NCBI GenBank assembly: GCA_018829465.1
Contig: JAHJTN010000006.1
Span: 124,001-188,000, forward strand
DNA length: 64,000 nt
Reading direction: 5' to 3'
From: Bacteroidota bacterium
GTDB lineage: Bacteria > Bacteroidota > Bacteroidia > Flavobacteriales > Flavobacteriaceae
The notes beneath the pieces are model-generated. The model was not told the DNA's origin. It saw nothing but the letters and a program-made list of their open reading frames with translations, and did not search any database. Of the stretch, positions 1 through 8,795 are shown one piece after another (position 1 is the first letter of the stretch; each line of letters starts with the position of its first letter). A program made the translations under genes and the position numbers.

Positions 1-2216
1 AACGCCTCTTGAGAAATGTGAAGTGCTTGATCTGCATAAAGCGATTTCATGTACATGCCCCAGATAGGCAATGCCATAGTGGCGCCTTGCCCATAGGTAA
101 TGGTAGGAAAGTGAGCCGCACGATCTTCGGCACCCACCCATACACCGGTCACCAAATTTGGAACCATCCCCATAAACCAACCATCGCTTTGGTTTTGTGT
201 TGTTCCGGTTTTTCCGGCTATCGGATTTTTAAAATCGTAGGGATAACCTGTTACGGCGCGTTTATAATCAATTCGATTGACACCCCAAGTACCGCGAAGG
301 CGCTGTCCGGATCCGGAAAGTGTAACCCCTTCTAAAAGGCTGACCACCGTAGCAGCAGCGTCTTCGCTCAACACGTCGCGTGTTTCAGGTACAAATTCTT
401 GCAATATCGTTCCGTATTTGTCCTCTATGCGCGTCACAAATACAGGCTCCACATAAATTCCTTGGTTGGCAAAAGTGCCATAGGCAGCTACCATTTCGTA
501 AACGCTTAAATCCATCGTTCCCAAAGCTATGGAGGGCACTTCGGGAATATCAGAAGTAACCCCTAGATTGCGCACGAGGTTAATCACCGGTCTGGGGCCG
601 ATTTTGTCAATCAAACGCGCAGTGACGCTGTTTACAGAATTGGCCAAGGCATTTTTGAGGGTGAGCAATTCGCCTGAGTATTTGCCGTCAGAATTTTTGG
701 GACACCAGGCTTCTACATTGCCGTATTTTTCTTTTTCAATACAAAACTGTACGTCCGGATAGCTGTCGCAAGGCGACAAGTGGAGTTGATCAATGGCAGC
801 TGCATACACAAAAGGTTTGAAGGTAGAGCCCACTTGCCTTTTACCCGATCGGACGTGGTCATATTGAAAATGCTTGTAATTGAATCCGCCTACCCAAGCT
901 TTGATATGGCCGGTTTGTGGTTCCATGGACATGAGCCCGGCCTGCAAAAAATGTTTGTAATACACTATAGAATCTACGGGCTTCATGATGGTGTCTTTCT
1001 CACCTTGCCAGGTAAAAACAGTCATTTCTACAGGCTCGTAGAATGATTTTTTTATCTCGTCTTCAGATTTGCCATTGTTTTTCATGATGCGCCAACGTTC
1101 CGATCGCTTCATGGCTTGTGCTAGGATTCTGTCGCGTTCAGATTTGTCAATATCGCGAAAAGGTGCGGTTTTATTGCCTTCATTTTGTCTAAAAAATTCT
1201 TTTTGTAAGTTCGCCAAATGCGCATTCACAGCGGTTTCTGCATATTGTTGCATCTTAGAATCGACCGTGGTGTATATTTTTAGCCCATCGCTGTATAAGT
1301 TATACTTCGTCTGGCTTCCGTCCGAATTGATTTTCGGATTGTTCTCTATCCAATTCTTCATAAAATCGCGCAGATATTCGCGAAAATAGGTGGCAATCCC
1401 TTCGCTGTGTGTTTCGGGTGTAAAATTGATTTTTAGAGGAAGTTGGGCTATCGAATCTCGTGCTGCTTTGGAAATAAACTCGTAGCGAAACATTTGATTT
1501 ATCACAGTATTTCTGCGATTCAGCACCAGTTCGGGACGTCTTTTCGGATTGTAAAGTGATGAGTTTTTGAACATCCCTACCAGCATGGCAGACTGTTCCA
1601 AGTTGAGCTCTTTGGGTTCTTTGTTGAAGTAAATACGTGCTGCGGAGCGAATCCCGTCAGCATTATATCCAAAGTCATAAATATTAAAATACATGGTGAG
1701 TATTTCTTCTTTGGTGTATTGTTTTTCAAGCCTGATGGCTATAATCCACTCTTTTATTTTTTGTAAGCCGCGCTGCACAATGTTTTGGGAAACGTTATTG
1801 GTAAAAAGCTGCTTGGCAAGTTGTTGTGTAATGGTACTGGCGCCACCTCTGGTGCCTAAAAACATCAGTGCACGGAAAGTGCCACGGGCATCGATACCTG
1901 CATGTTCGTAAAATCGGATATCTTCTGTGGCTATCAAAGCACTGATAAGGTGTGGGGGCAATTCTTCGAAAGGAACGGGCGTACGGTTGTCGTTGAAATA
2001 AAATTTACCTAAAGTTTTACCGTCAGCTGCAATGATTTCTGTAGCCAAATTGGTGTCGGGGTTTTCTAAAATTTCAAACGTGGGCAATTTCCCAAAAACG
2101 CCCCAAGAGGCTAACAAGAAAATAAAAACGACGAAAAGCAATCCGCCGGCAAAAAGCCTCCAAAACCATTTGTTGATGATTTTTGAAAGATTGGGTGTTT
2201 TTTTTCTGCTACTCAT
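1..2216 (-). CDS. Penicillin-binding protein 1A (class A, transglycosylase/transpeptidase), 3' end cut by window
   Basis: Polymerises lipid II glycan and cross-links peptidoglycan at the outer face of the inner membrane. About 738 residues are visible; the C-terminus lies beyond base 1. A cytoplasmic basic stretch is followed by one membrane segment (about residues 20-42), then a GT51 transglycosylase domain with the catalytic Glu near residue 98 (ATEDIRFYEH) and the GGASTITQQLAKQL motif. The transpeptidase domain has the SxxK motif GSTFKP (Ser near 464), an SVN motif and KTG (GKTGTTQ, Lys near 669). The ATG at 2216 overlaps the end of gldH by 8 bases, so the two are probably translationally coupled. 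Family assignment is firm; which paralogue (ponA/mrcA/pbpC) cannot be decided. Confidence 0.95.
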   Translation of the reverse strand, partial: MSSRKKTPNLSKIINKWFWRLFAGGLLFVVFIFLLASWGVFGKLPTFEILENPDTNLATEIIAADGKTLGKFYFNDNRTPVPFEELPPHLISALIATEDIRFYEHAGIDARGTFRALMFLGTRGGASTITQQLAKQLFTNNVSQNIVQRGLQKIKEWIIAIRLEKQYTKEEILTMYFNIYDFGYNADGIRSAARIYFNKEPKELNLEQSAMLVGMFKNSSLYNPKRRPELVLNRRNTVINQMFRYEFISKAARDSIAQLPLKINFTPETHSEGIATYFREYLRDFMKNWIENNPKINSDGSQTKYNLYSDGLKIYTTVDSKMQQYAETAVNAHLANLQKEFFRQNEGNKTAPFRDIDKSERDRILAQAMKRSERWRIMKNNGKSEDEIKKSFYEPVEMTVFTWQGEKDTIMKPVDSIVYYKHFLQAGLMSMEPQTGHIKAWVGGFNYKHFQYDHVRSGKRQVGSTFKPFVYAAAIDQLHLSPCDSYPDVQFCIEKEKYGNVEAWCPKNSDGKYSGELLTLKNALANSVNSVTARLIDKIGPRPVINLVRNLGVTSDIPEVPSIALGTMDLSVYEMVAAYGTFANQGIYVEPVFVTRIEDKYGTILQEFVPETRDVLSEDAAATVVSLLEGVTLSGSGQRLRGTWGVNRIDYKRAVTGYPYDFKNPIAGKTGTTQNQSDGWFMGMVPNLVTGVWVGAEDRAAHFPTITYGQGATMALPIWGMYMKSLYADQALHISQEA

Positions 2217-2709
2217 GATTTGTTTCTTCTAAAGATTGACGTTCTATACGGAAGCCCACATCGGTAATTCCTTTTAAATTCTCTATAGGCCGTGTCTTGC
2301 CATTTTCTCGCATGGCTTGGCGGATGTTGAGTGTGTAATTTCCGGATTCGGGAAACCGAACACTTTCTTTATACCAAAGCTTGTTTTCTTTTAAATCGGA
2401 AAATCCGGTTCCCAGCCAGCTTCCATCCGGATTTGCCATTCTGTATTCGAGGGTGTCGGTTTGCACCATACCGTTTGGAAATTCTAACTGTGTAATTAAA
2501 AAAATATTGCTGAAACGAAACAGATTGTTGTTTCTAATTTGCAAAAAAAGGTCATATCTATGAATGCTGTCCGGCGGTTGAAAGTTGAAAACGACCAATG
2601 AATCTTTATGCCAGCCTTTGGGCAAATCTTCATATGCCTCATACACGCGATGGGAATCGCAGCCAAAAGACATCAGTATCAAACACAGGGACAAAATTCT
2701 AACGGGCAT
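2209..2709 (-). CDS. gldH: Gliding motility lipoprotein GldH
   Basis: Lipoprotein required for gliding and type IX secretion-linked motility in Flavobacteriia. The chosen start (ATG at 2709) gives a 166-residue protein opening with a classical lipoprotein signal, MPVRILSLCLILMSFGC, with the lipidated Cys at residue 17. The longer reading frame upstream has no signal-like residues and would overlap ricT further. The order PSP1/ricT - gldH - class A PBP is the one I know from Flavobacterium genomes, which supports the name. The start overlaps the end of the upstream gene by 11 bases and the stop overlaps the PBP start, giving a three-gene coupled unit. The molecular role of GldH is not known. 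Confidence 0.85.
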   Translation of the reverse strand: MPVRILSLCLILMSFGCDSHRVYEAYEDLPKGWHKDSLVVFNFQPPDSIHRYDLFLQIRNNNLFRFSNIFLITQLEFPNGMVQTDTLEYRMANPDGSWLGTGFSDLKENKLWYKESVRFPESGNYTLNIRQAMRENGKTRPIENLKGITDVGFRIERQSLEETNHE

Positions 2710-3847
2710 TTCGAGGCGATTTCTTCCTGTTATTTTTATTTCTACGTGATTTTGCGGGTCTGTCAAAACGATTCAAACTGTCTTGTCCGACCACGTTTCC
2801 GTATTCTACAGTAACTTCTTTGAGTACCTCAACTGCAAAATCTTCAAGATTGGAAACGGTTTCTTTTCTCTCATTCATTGCAATCAATTCGTTGGCTTTT
2901 TGTGCAGAAAGCATGTGCCAATTCATCCATTCTCCTTCGTAGGCATACCAAAGGACACCTTTGAAAATATCTATTTTTTGACAGATGGCCACTCCTTTTG
3001 TGGTGAAGATTTTTTTCTCTGTTTCCGGAAAATCTTGCAAGGCATCGAGATAGGCGTCGAGTTCATAGTTCAAACAACACTTGAGTTTTCCGCATTGTCC
3101 GGCAAGTTTTTGCGGGTTTAAAGAGAGTTGTTGGTATTTTGCCGCTGAGGTGTTTACGGAACGGAAATCGGTGAGCCAAGTACTGCAACACAGTTCGCGC
3201 CCGCATGAACCAATACCACCTAATCTGGAGGCTTCTTGCCTTAGCCCAATTTGCTTCATTTCGATACGAATGGCAAAAAGACGGGCGTATTCTTTAATGA
3301 GTTGTCTAAAATCTACACGGCCTTCTGCCGTGTAGTAAAAAATTGCTTTTGAGCCGTCGCCTTGTACTTCTACATCTGAAATTTTCATCTGCAAGCCTAG
3401 CCGTATGGCGATTTCTCTGGATTTGGTTTGTATGCTTTCTTCTTTGCTTCTAGATTCTTTCCAAACGTCCAAATCTCTTTGCGAAGCTTTTCTGTATATT
3501 TTTTTGATGTCGGGGCTGTCAATACTTACTTTCTTTTTTCGCATCTGAATACCGACGAGTTCGCCTGTGAGGGTTACGATACCGATATCGTGGCCGGATT
3601 GCGCCTCGGTTGCTACAGCGTCATTGATATGAAGTGGGATATGCTCCGGATTTTTAAAAAATTCTTTTCGCCCGTTTTTGAAACCCACTTCAACTAAAGG
3701 AAAGGGTTCTTGGCCGGAAGGCAATTTCATATTGGACAACCAATCGAAGACGGTGAGCTTGTTGCAACCGGAAGTGCCACAGGTGCCGTTGTTTTTGCAT
3801 CCTTTGGGCGTTCCGCCTGTATCTGTTGAGCAATTGCTGCAAGCCAT
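2699..3847 (-). CDS. ricT: PSP1-domain protein, RicT/YaaT-like
   Basis: 382 residues. The central part (about 60-290) is a PSP1 domain with the Cys clusters GSCGRELCCSTWL and QCGKLKCCLNYE, the signature of RicT, which in Bacillus forms an iron-sulfur-containing complex acting with RNase Y. A Bacteroidota-specific Cys-rich N-terminus (seven Cys in the first 30 residues, such as CSNCSTDTGG and CGTSGCN) may also bind metal. The C-terminus is a basic, probably disordered tail (RRNKNNRKKSPRNAR). It is the first gene of the ricT-gldH-PBP unit. In this phylum the partners RicA/RicF are usually absent, so the role is inferred only from the family. Confidence 0.85.
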   Translation of the reverse strand: MACSNCSTDTGGTPKGCKNNGTCGTSGCNKLTVFDWLSNMKLPSGQEPFPLVEVGFKNGRKEFFKNPEHIPLHINDAVATEAQSGHDIGIVTLTGELVGIQMRKKKVSIDSPDIKKIYRKASQRDLDVWKESRSKEESIQTKSREIAIRLGLQMKISDVEVQGDGSKAIFYYTAEGRVDFRQLIKEYARLFAIRIEMKQIGLRQEASRLGGIGSCGRELCCSTWLTDFRSVNTSAAKYQQLSLNPQKLAGQCGKLKCCLNYELDAYLDALQDFPETEKKIFTTKGVAICQKIDIFKGVLWYAYEGEWMNWHMLSAQKANELIAMNERKETVSNLEDFAVEVLKEVTVEYGNVVGQDSLNRFDRPAKSRRNKNNRKKSPRNAR

Positions 3848-3904
3848 AAATTCGTTTTTGGTTAGGGTTTAAAAGTATTAAATAAACAGCGGATTAAAAA
3901 ATTT

Positions 3905-4918
3905 TTAAAAACGCAATTCATAATTGAGTTTGTAGGATACGGAGCCTATTTCTTCTGCCGATTTAAAAATATTACGGAAAAGTGTATTAGACCAACCTAT
4001 ACGCTGTGTGAAAGTCGTGAAATCTTCTCTTTTCCAATCGAATTCTTTGTTGAATAAAAAATCTGGTGAAGCGTAGCAAAAAGTGTAGTCGTGAATCAAT
4101 CCTGCTGATGTCTGAACTTCCGACATTTGATTGTCAATTTTGGCAGGTGCCATCAAGAGAATTTCATGTGTTTTACACTGCTGTTTCAATTGATCTAAAA
4201 GCTTGGTATAATGCGGGACAATTTCTGTTAAATCAAAATTTTGATAGTCGGTTTCCCCTAGTTTTTTGATGGGTCGTATTTGCAAAATATCAAAACTGTC
4301 TCCGCTAAATGTATCGAAGATATGGCCTAACTCGTAAAAATTGTCTTTGTTGAAGGTATAATTGATGCGCACATTAAAGTCAAAGTCTTGTTTGCACTTT
4401 TTAAAAATCTCGAAAACCTCAACAAACTTTTCAAAATTACCTTTCTGCATAAAGTGCTCGTAGGAAGCTTTGGAAACGCCGTGCAGCGAAATCGTAAACT
4501 CGTGCAATCCGGCCTTCAGCAAGTCTCTGACCGAAGCCTCTGTCAACAAATTGGCATTGGTGGTTAGCGAAATGTAAGGCACGCCATATTGTTTTCCCAA
4601 AGCGACCAAATGGGGCAAATCTTTGTAAAGTGTCGGTTCTGTACCACAGCCTATTTGCAATTTGAGAGCCCTTTTAAACACCAAGTTTGCCATGCGTTGC
4701 GCATCTTTTTCTTTTAAAACTCCTTTTAGTTTTTTTACGTAGTTTTCGTCTGTAAAGTAGCACATACGGCAACGCAAATTACAAGCCATGACCGGGTCTA
4801 AATTAACCGATAAGTAGCGCATGCCCAAACGGTGCATCAGATAAAGTGCCAGAAATTTTATCCGGTGGTTTTTGATGCGACTGTTGAGCTTGAGCAGCTT
4901 GTATATTCCGTTTTTCAT
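3905..4918 (-). CDS. Radical SAM protein of unknown specificity
   Basis: 337 residues. The radical SAM CxxxCxxC motif is seen as CNLRCRMC at about residues 46-53, followed by IGCGTEPTLY (the GGEP-like SAM-binding segment) and ISLTTNANLL, typical of a partial TIM barrel. The sequence IRPIKKLGETDYQNF is a later barrel strand. No obvious SPASM Cys cluster is seen after residue 200, so an auxiliary cluster is unlikely. The N-terminal 35 residues are basic and hydrophobic (KFLALYLMHRLG) and may touch the membrane. It resembles radical SAM proteins found near glycosyltransferase and lipid genes, but no substrate can be named. It lies 45 bases after trhO on the same strand. Confidence 0.8.
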   Translation of the reverse strand: MKNGIYKLLKLNSRIKNHRIKFLALYLMHRLGMRYLSVNLDPVMACNLRCRMCYFTDENYVKKLKGVLKEKDAQRMANLVFKRALKLQIGCGTEPTLYKDLPHLVALGKQYGVPYISLTTNANLLTEASVRDLLKAGLHEFTISLHGVSKASYEHFMQKGNFEKFVEVFEIFKKCKQDFDFNVRINYTFNKDNFYELGHIFDTFSGDSFDILQIRPIKKLGETDYQNFDLTEIVPHYTKLLDQLKQQCKTHEILLMAPAKIDNQMSEVQTSAGLIHDYTFCYASPDFLFNKEFDWKREDFTTFTQRIGWSNTLFRNIFKSAEEIGSVSYKLNYELRF

Positions 4919-4963
4919 AGGTTTTGAAAGTGCAAACGAACTGCAAAAATGGCTTGATTTGAA

Positions 4964-5992
4964 TTATTTAAACGGCAAAACTTCGCTGCGTCCTTTTTTG
5001 AAAATTTTATTGCTGTTTTTCTTGCCTTTGCGAAGTTTCTTGCGTTCTTCGTAGGGCAAAGACGCAATATTCATACAAGCATCGGAGCAGCAGTGTTGCA
5101 TGTTTTCGGCACAAACATCGCATTGTATAAATAACAAGTTGCAGGCCTCGTTGGCACAATTAACATGGGTGTCGCAAGCTGCGCCACATTGATGACAATG
5201 CGCAATGACATCGGGCGAGATGCGTTCGGCGCGGCGTTCGTCAAACACAAAATTTTTACCGATAAATTTGTTTTCCAAACCTTTGTCTTGCACCTGACGC
5301 ACGTAATTGATAATACCGCCTTCGAGCTGAAAAACCTTTTGAAAGCCCTTGTGCTTGAAGTAGGCACTCGCTTTTTCGCAACGAATACCTCCCGTACAAT
5401 ACATGACTATGTTTTTATCAGTCTCATTTCCTTTTATGGTTTCTTCAATGATGGGCAAAGAATCTCTAAAAGTGTCCACATCGGGTGTCCAGGCATTTTT
5501 GAAATGACCGATCTCACTTTCGTAGTGGTTTCGCATGTCAATAAGCACCGTATTGGGTTGTTCAATGATTTGGTTAAAAGAAACTGCATCGAGGTGAATA
5601 CCTTTGTCAGTGACGTCAAAAGTAGCATCGTTGAGACCGTCGGCCAAGATTTTGTCGCGCACTTTTATTTTTAATTTTAAGAATGAAAAATTGTCTTGCT
5701 CCACAGCGATGTTGAGCCGCACATTATGAAGAAAGGTGATGCTGTCTAAATGTTTTTTAAATGCTTCAAAATGCTCCGAAGGCACAGACAGCTGGGCGTT
5801 GATGCCTTCTTTGGCTACATAGATACGCCCGAGGACGTCTAAGTTGTTCCAAACAATGAAGAGGTGGTCTCTAAAAATTTGAGGGTTTCCGATATGTGCA
5901 TATTGATAAAAAGAAAGCGTCAGCCGTTTTTGATTGGCAGCGGCAATAAGTTCTTCCCTTTCTCTTGCACTCAATTTATTGTACAGTTGCAT
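4964..5992 (-). CDS. trhO: tRNA uridine(34) hydroxylase, rhodanese family
   Basis: Oxygen-dependent hydroxylase making 5-hydroxyuridine at wobble position 34 of tRNA (the YceA/TrhO family). 342 residues. The N-terminal acylphosphatase-like domain has GRIYVAKEGINAQLS; the rhodanese domain has the active-site loop CTGGIRCEKASAY (Cys near 200). The Cys-rich C-terminal extension (CHQCGAACDTHVNC, CDVCAENMQHCC) is a zinc-binding module seen in many family members. It is followed by a lysine-rich tail. Length and all domains are intact. It is preceded by a 90-base gap, so it probably has its own promoter. Confidence 0.92.
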   Translation of the reverse strand: MQLYNKLSAREREELIAAANQKRLTLSFYQYAHIGNPQIFRDHLFIVWNNLDVLGRIYVAKEGINAQLSVPSEHFEAFKKHLDSITFLHNVRLNIAVEQDNFSFLKLKIKVRDKILADGLNDATFDVTDKGIHLDAVSFNQIIEQPNTVLIDMRNHYESEIGHFKNAWTPDVDTFRDSLPIIEETIKGNETDKNIVMYCTGGIRCEKASAYFKHKGFQKVFQLEGGIINYVRQVQDKGLENKFIGKNFVFDERRAERISPDVIAHCHQCGAACDTHVNCANEACNLLFIQCDVCAENMQHCCSDACMNIASLPYEERKKLRKGKKNSNKIFKKGRSEVLPFK

Positions 5993-6082
5993 GCTATACT
6001 TTGAATAAGTTTAAAAGAATATTTTAGGTAGTCGCAAAGATAGCAAACTTAAACGGATTGAAAATGACAAACAGTTTCCACG

Positions 6083-7354
6083 TTAAGATAACATTTCATT
6101 GAGCCCCTCTTTATCAAAAAGAATTTTGCCAACACTCAAATCTGACCATCCTTTTTTTAGTTTGTAGGTAAATATCGGGGAATTATCTACCATTTCGCAA
6201 TCAATATAAAAAGTTGACACGTTCGCGTTGTTTAAGTGTTGCATTTCTTTCAATTGTTGCAAGTGAGTAGAAATAAAAAAAATGGAATCTTTAAATTTTG
6301 AAAGGCCTTTAATGGTTGTGGTAAGAATTTCATAAGCATCTTCAACTGTGGTTCCGCTAAACAATTCATCAAATACGGCAAACTGATTTCGCCCGAGAAT
6401 TACTTCTTCAACGACACTCTTTAGGTTCATGACCTCGGACATAAAATGACTGTATCCGTTTTGGATGTCATCGTTGTGATTTATTTGAATTGAAAAGCCC
6501 GAATAAAACGGCATTTCGGCTTTTAACGCGGGGACAGCAAGCCCTAAGTGCCCGAGGTAAACGCAAAGGCTGACCGCTTTTAACAAAGTGGATTTTCCAG
6601 ACATGTTTGGTCCGGTTAGTACAATAACTGTCTTATTTGTCTGAAAACTATTCGTGATAGGTTTTTTCAAAACCGGGTGGTAAAAGCCTTCTAACGAAAA
6701 ATTATTTTCGGTAAAATTTGGAAAGCTGAATTTATTTGCAAAAATTCCCTGACTTACAGAAAGATACGCTTCAAACTCGAAGAAATCTTTCCAGAAAACT
6801 GATATTTCCCCATTTGAAATTTTATTCGAAATAACGGCTGAAAGCTCAATAATATGTTTGTCTTTTAATTTGTATTCCCGAATTAACACTTCATATTCTT
6901 TGATGAGAATGCCGTCAAGAAATTGATAGAGGCGGTTGATGGTGGTTTTGTAAGATTCCGGGAAAAGGCCGGTTTTTAATCTTGAAAAATAAAGTGACTG
7001 CAATCGGTGAAAGAACAGAAGCATTTGGATAAATTTGCTCTTATATTCCGATTTTTTGTGTTTTGAAGCAAACAGTCGGTATCTTAATTTCTTTTCGGAT
7101 AAATTTTCAATAATTTGGTTAGTCAGAAAATCATGTACTTCATATAGGTATGAGACGGTGTAAGAATAGTTTTCCAATATCGGATTGTTCTGCAAAAATC
7201 CTTTTAAAATATTTTGTCGGGTTATGATATCTTCAACAGAAGAAAGCGGTTCTTGCAGGATGTTACAAAGTGTTTTCTTTGAAAAACGGTTGTGCGTATA
7301 ATCAAACAGCGGAAGTATTTCTTTTTCAATATGCAAGTCTGTAAGATTGTCCAT
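6083..7354 (-). CDS. Stand-alone MutS-like ATPase (no mismatch-recognition domain)
   Basis: 423 residues with the MutS core (lever/clamp region) in the N-terminal half and the MutS ATPase domain in the C-terminal half. Walker A is TGPNMSGKSTLLKAV (about residue 250), Walker B is FAVFDELFSGTT, and the switch His is in STHLQQL. The mismatch-binding and connector domains of true MutS are absent, so this is a MutS-related family protein rather than MutS or MutS2 (no Smr domain either). By eye its DNA is richer in A/T and its codons more A/T-ending than neighbouring murI and trhO, which could mean horizontal acquisition. Function unknown; a role in recombination or DNA structure processing is only a guess. 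Confidence 0.8.
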   Translation of the reverse strand: MDNLTDLHIEKEILPLFDYTHNRFSKKTLCNILQEPLSSVEDIITRQNILKGFLQNNPILENYSYTVSYLYEVHDFLTNQIIENLSEKKLRYRLFASKHKKSEYKSKFIQMLLFFHRLQSLYFSRLKTGLFPESYKTTINRLYQFLDGILIKEYEVLIREYKLKDKHIIELSAVISNKISNGEISVFWKDFFEFEAYLSVSQGIFANKFSFPNFTENNFSLEGFYHPVLKKPITNSFQTNKTVIVLTGPNMSGKSTLLKAVSLCVYLGHLGLAVPALKAEMPFYSGFSIQINHNDDIQNGYSHFMSEVMNLKSVVEEVILGRNQFAVFDELFSGTTVEDAYEILTTTIKGLSKFKDSIFFISTHLQQLKEMQHLNNANVSTFYIDCEMVDNSPIFTYKLKKGWSDLSVGKILFDKEGLNEMLS

Positions 7355-7393
7355 TTTAAAAAAAATTGATTATACTTCTATAATGTAATAATC

Positions 7394-8185
7394 TCAAAAA
7401 TCCATATACGCTACCCGTGCGTTGAGTTCCAATTTATCGATAAAGTCTTGGAGCAGGTGGGTTTTGTAATTGGTATAGCAAAAATTGATCGGTTTTGTGC
7501 CGGATGTGTTCAACAAGCCCGATTTTTCGAGTACGTGCTTTGTCTGCCTAGCTACCGCATGGCCGGAATCTAAGATTTGAAATTCCCGGGGTACAATCTT
7601 TCGGATTTCGGGAATTAAAAAAGGAAAATGCGTACAACCGAGCACCAAAGTATCGACGCCGTTTGCCAACATGGGCTGTAGGTACTTTTTTAGCAGCAAG
7701 CGGGTTTCCTTGCTATCCATTTTTCCGGCTTCTATGAGTTCTACCAAACCTTCTCCTACCTGTTCGAAGACTTCAATGCCGGATGTGTATTTTTGCATGG
7801 TATGGTGAAAAAGTTGGCTGCTTAGCGTACCTCTGGTGGCTAGCACGCCCACTTTTTTTGTCTTGGTTTGCAGCGCAGCCGGCTTGATGGCCGGTTCGAT
7901 GCCGATGAAAGGAATGTCGTAGCTTTGTCTCAAATAATCGATGGCATTGGTGGTGGCCGTATTGCAGGCTACAACAACTATTTTACAGCCGAACGCACGC
8001 AGTTTTTCTGTGTTTTTAACCGACAAAGCAATAATTTCGTCATGAGATTTAGTACCATAGGGCGCGTTTTTACTATCTGCCAAATAGATGCCTGACTCAT
8101 GCGGCATCAGGCTCACTATACGCTTCCAAATGGTAGTGCCACCGATGCCGGAGTCGAAAATACCTATGGGTGCTTCTGCTGACAT
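7394..8185 (-). CDS. murI: Glutamate racemase
   Basis: Interconverts L- and D-glutamate for peptidoglycan. Both catalytic Cys motifs are present: VACNTAT and GCTHFPFL, along with the N-terminal FDSGIGG. The start chosen is the ATG at 8185 (MSAEAPIGIFDSGIGG), giving 263 residues, the family norm; the upstream in-frame start would add 17 residues of unconserved sequence. It is the last gene of the bamA-ompH-ompH run, 71 bases after ompH, an order familiar in Flavobacteriia. Confidence 0.95.
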   Translation of the reverse strand: MSAEAPIGIFDSGIGGTTIWKRIVSLMPHESGIYLADSKNAPYGTKSHDEIIALSVKNTEKLRAFGCKIVVVACNTATTNAIDYLRQSYDIPFIGIEPAIKPAALQTKTKKVGVLATRGTLSSQLFHHTMQKYTSGIEVFEQVGEGLVELIEAGKMDSKETRLLLKKYLQPMLANGVDTLVLGCTHFPFLIPEIRKIVPREFQILDSGHAVARQTKHVLEKSGLLNTSGTKPINFCYTNYKTHLLQDFIDKLELNARVAYMDF

Positions 8186-8256
8186 ACTTGTAAAAAAAAA
8201 GTTGCCAAAAAGTAAGCATTTCTTACTTGATGGCAACCTAATTGATGTGATTTTTA

Positions 8257-8757
8257 TTAAATGCCGAGTGCTTTTTTAACTTCGGGCGATAAATCTTTGC
8301 CGTCGGCCACAATCAAAGTGGTTACGTCTAAAACGTATTCATATCCCAATTGCTTGGCTACGGTTTGGATAGTTGTGCGCACTTTTTCCATGATAGGTGC
8401 GTAGAGGTCTGAACGTTTTTTCTGCAAATCTTGTGAAGCAGATTGTTGTGCATCGCGGATGCGGGCTTCTGTTTCGGCCAATTCGGTAGCGCGTCTTTGG
8501 TTTACTTCTTTGGGTTGGGTTTCTGCCTCACTTTCGTAAAGCTCCAGTTTTTTCTGATACTCGGTTGCAGAAGCCTGTATGTCTTTGCGGTAGGTTTCTT
8601 CCAATTTTTCAAGTTGTTTGTTGGCCGCAATGGCATCGGGCAGTGCTTGAATGATTTCTTGGGTATTGATATGCGCTATTTTTCCTTGTGCATATCCAAA
8701 TGAGCTGAGCGCAACTGTTGCAACGATTACGAGTAGAGTTGTTTTTAATTGTTTCAT
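8257..8757 (-). CDS. OmpH/Skp-family periplasmic chaperone (short form)
   Basis: 166-residue secreted chaperone for outer-membrane proteins. Signal peptide MKQLKTTLLVIVATVALSSF, probably cleaved at GYAQ; then KIAHINTQEIIQALPDA, the family opening, followed by a long charged coiled-coil arm (about 45-120) and the closing strand YEYVLDVTTLIVADGKDLSPEV. The ATG at 8757 is preferred to an upstream TTG at 8766. It sits directly after a second, longer paralogue and downstream of bamA, so it presumably escorts beta-barrel clients to the Bam complex. Confidence 0.92.
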   Translation of the reverse strand: MKQLKTTLLVIVATVALSSFGYAQGKIAHINTQEIIQALPDAIAANKQLEKLEETYRKDIQASATEYQKKLELYESEAETQPKEVNQRRATELAETEARIRDAQQSASQDLQKKRSDLYAPIMEKVRTTIQTVAKQLGYEYVLDVTTLIVADGKDLSPEVKKALGI

Positions 8758-8795
8758 TGTTTTCAAAATTTACTTAAAATTAATCCGGATTGTGT

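Noticed and set aside
5165-5674. 169-residue frame antisense to trhO
   Set aside because: Lies wholly opposite a gene with intact motifs; no promoter or recognisable motif.
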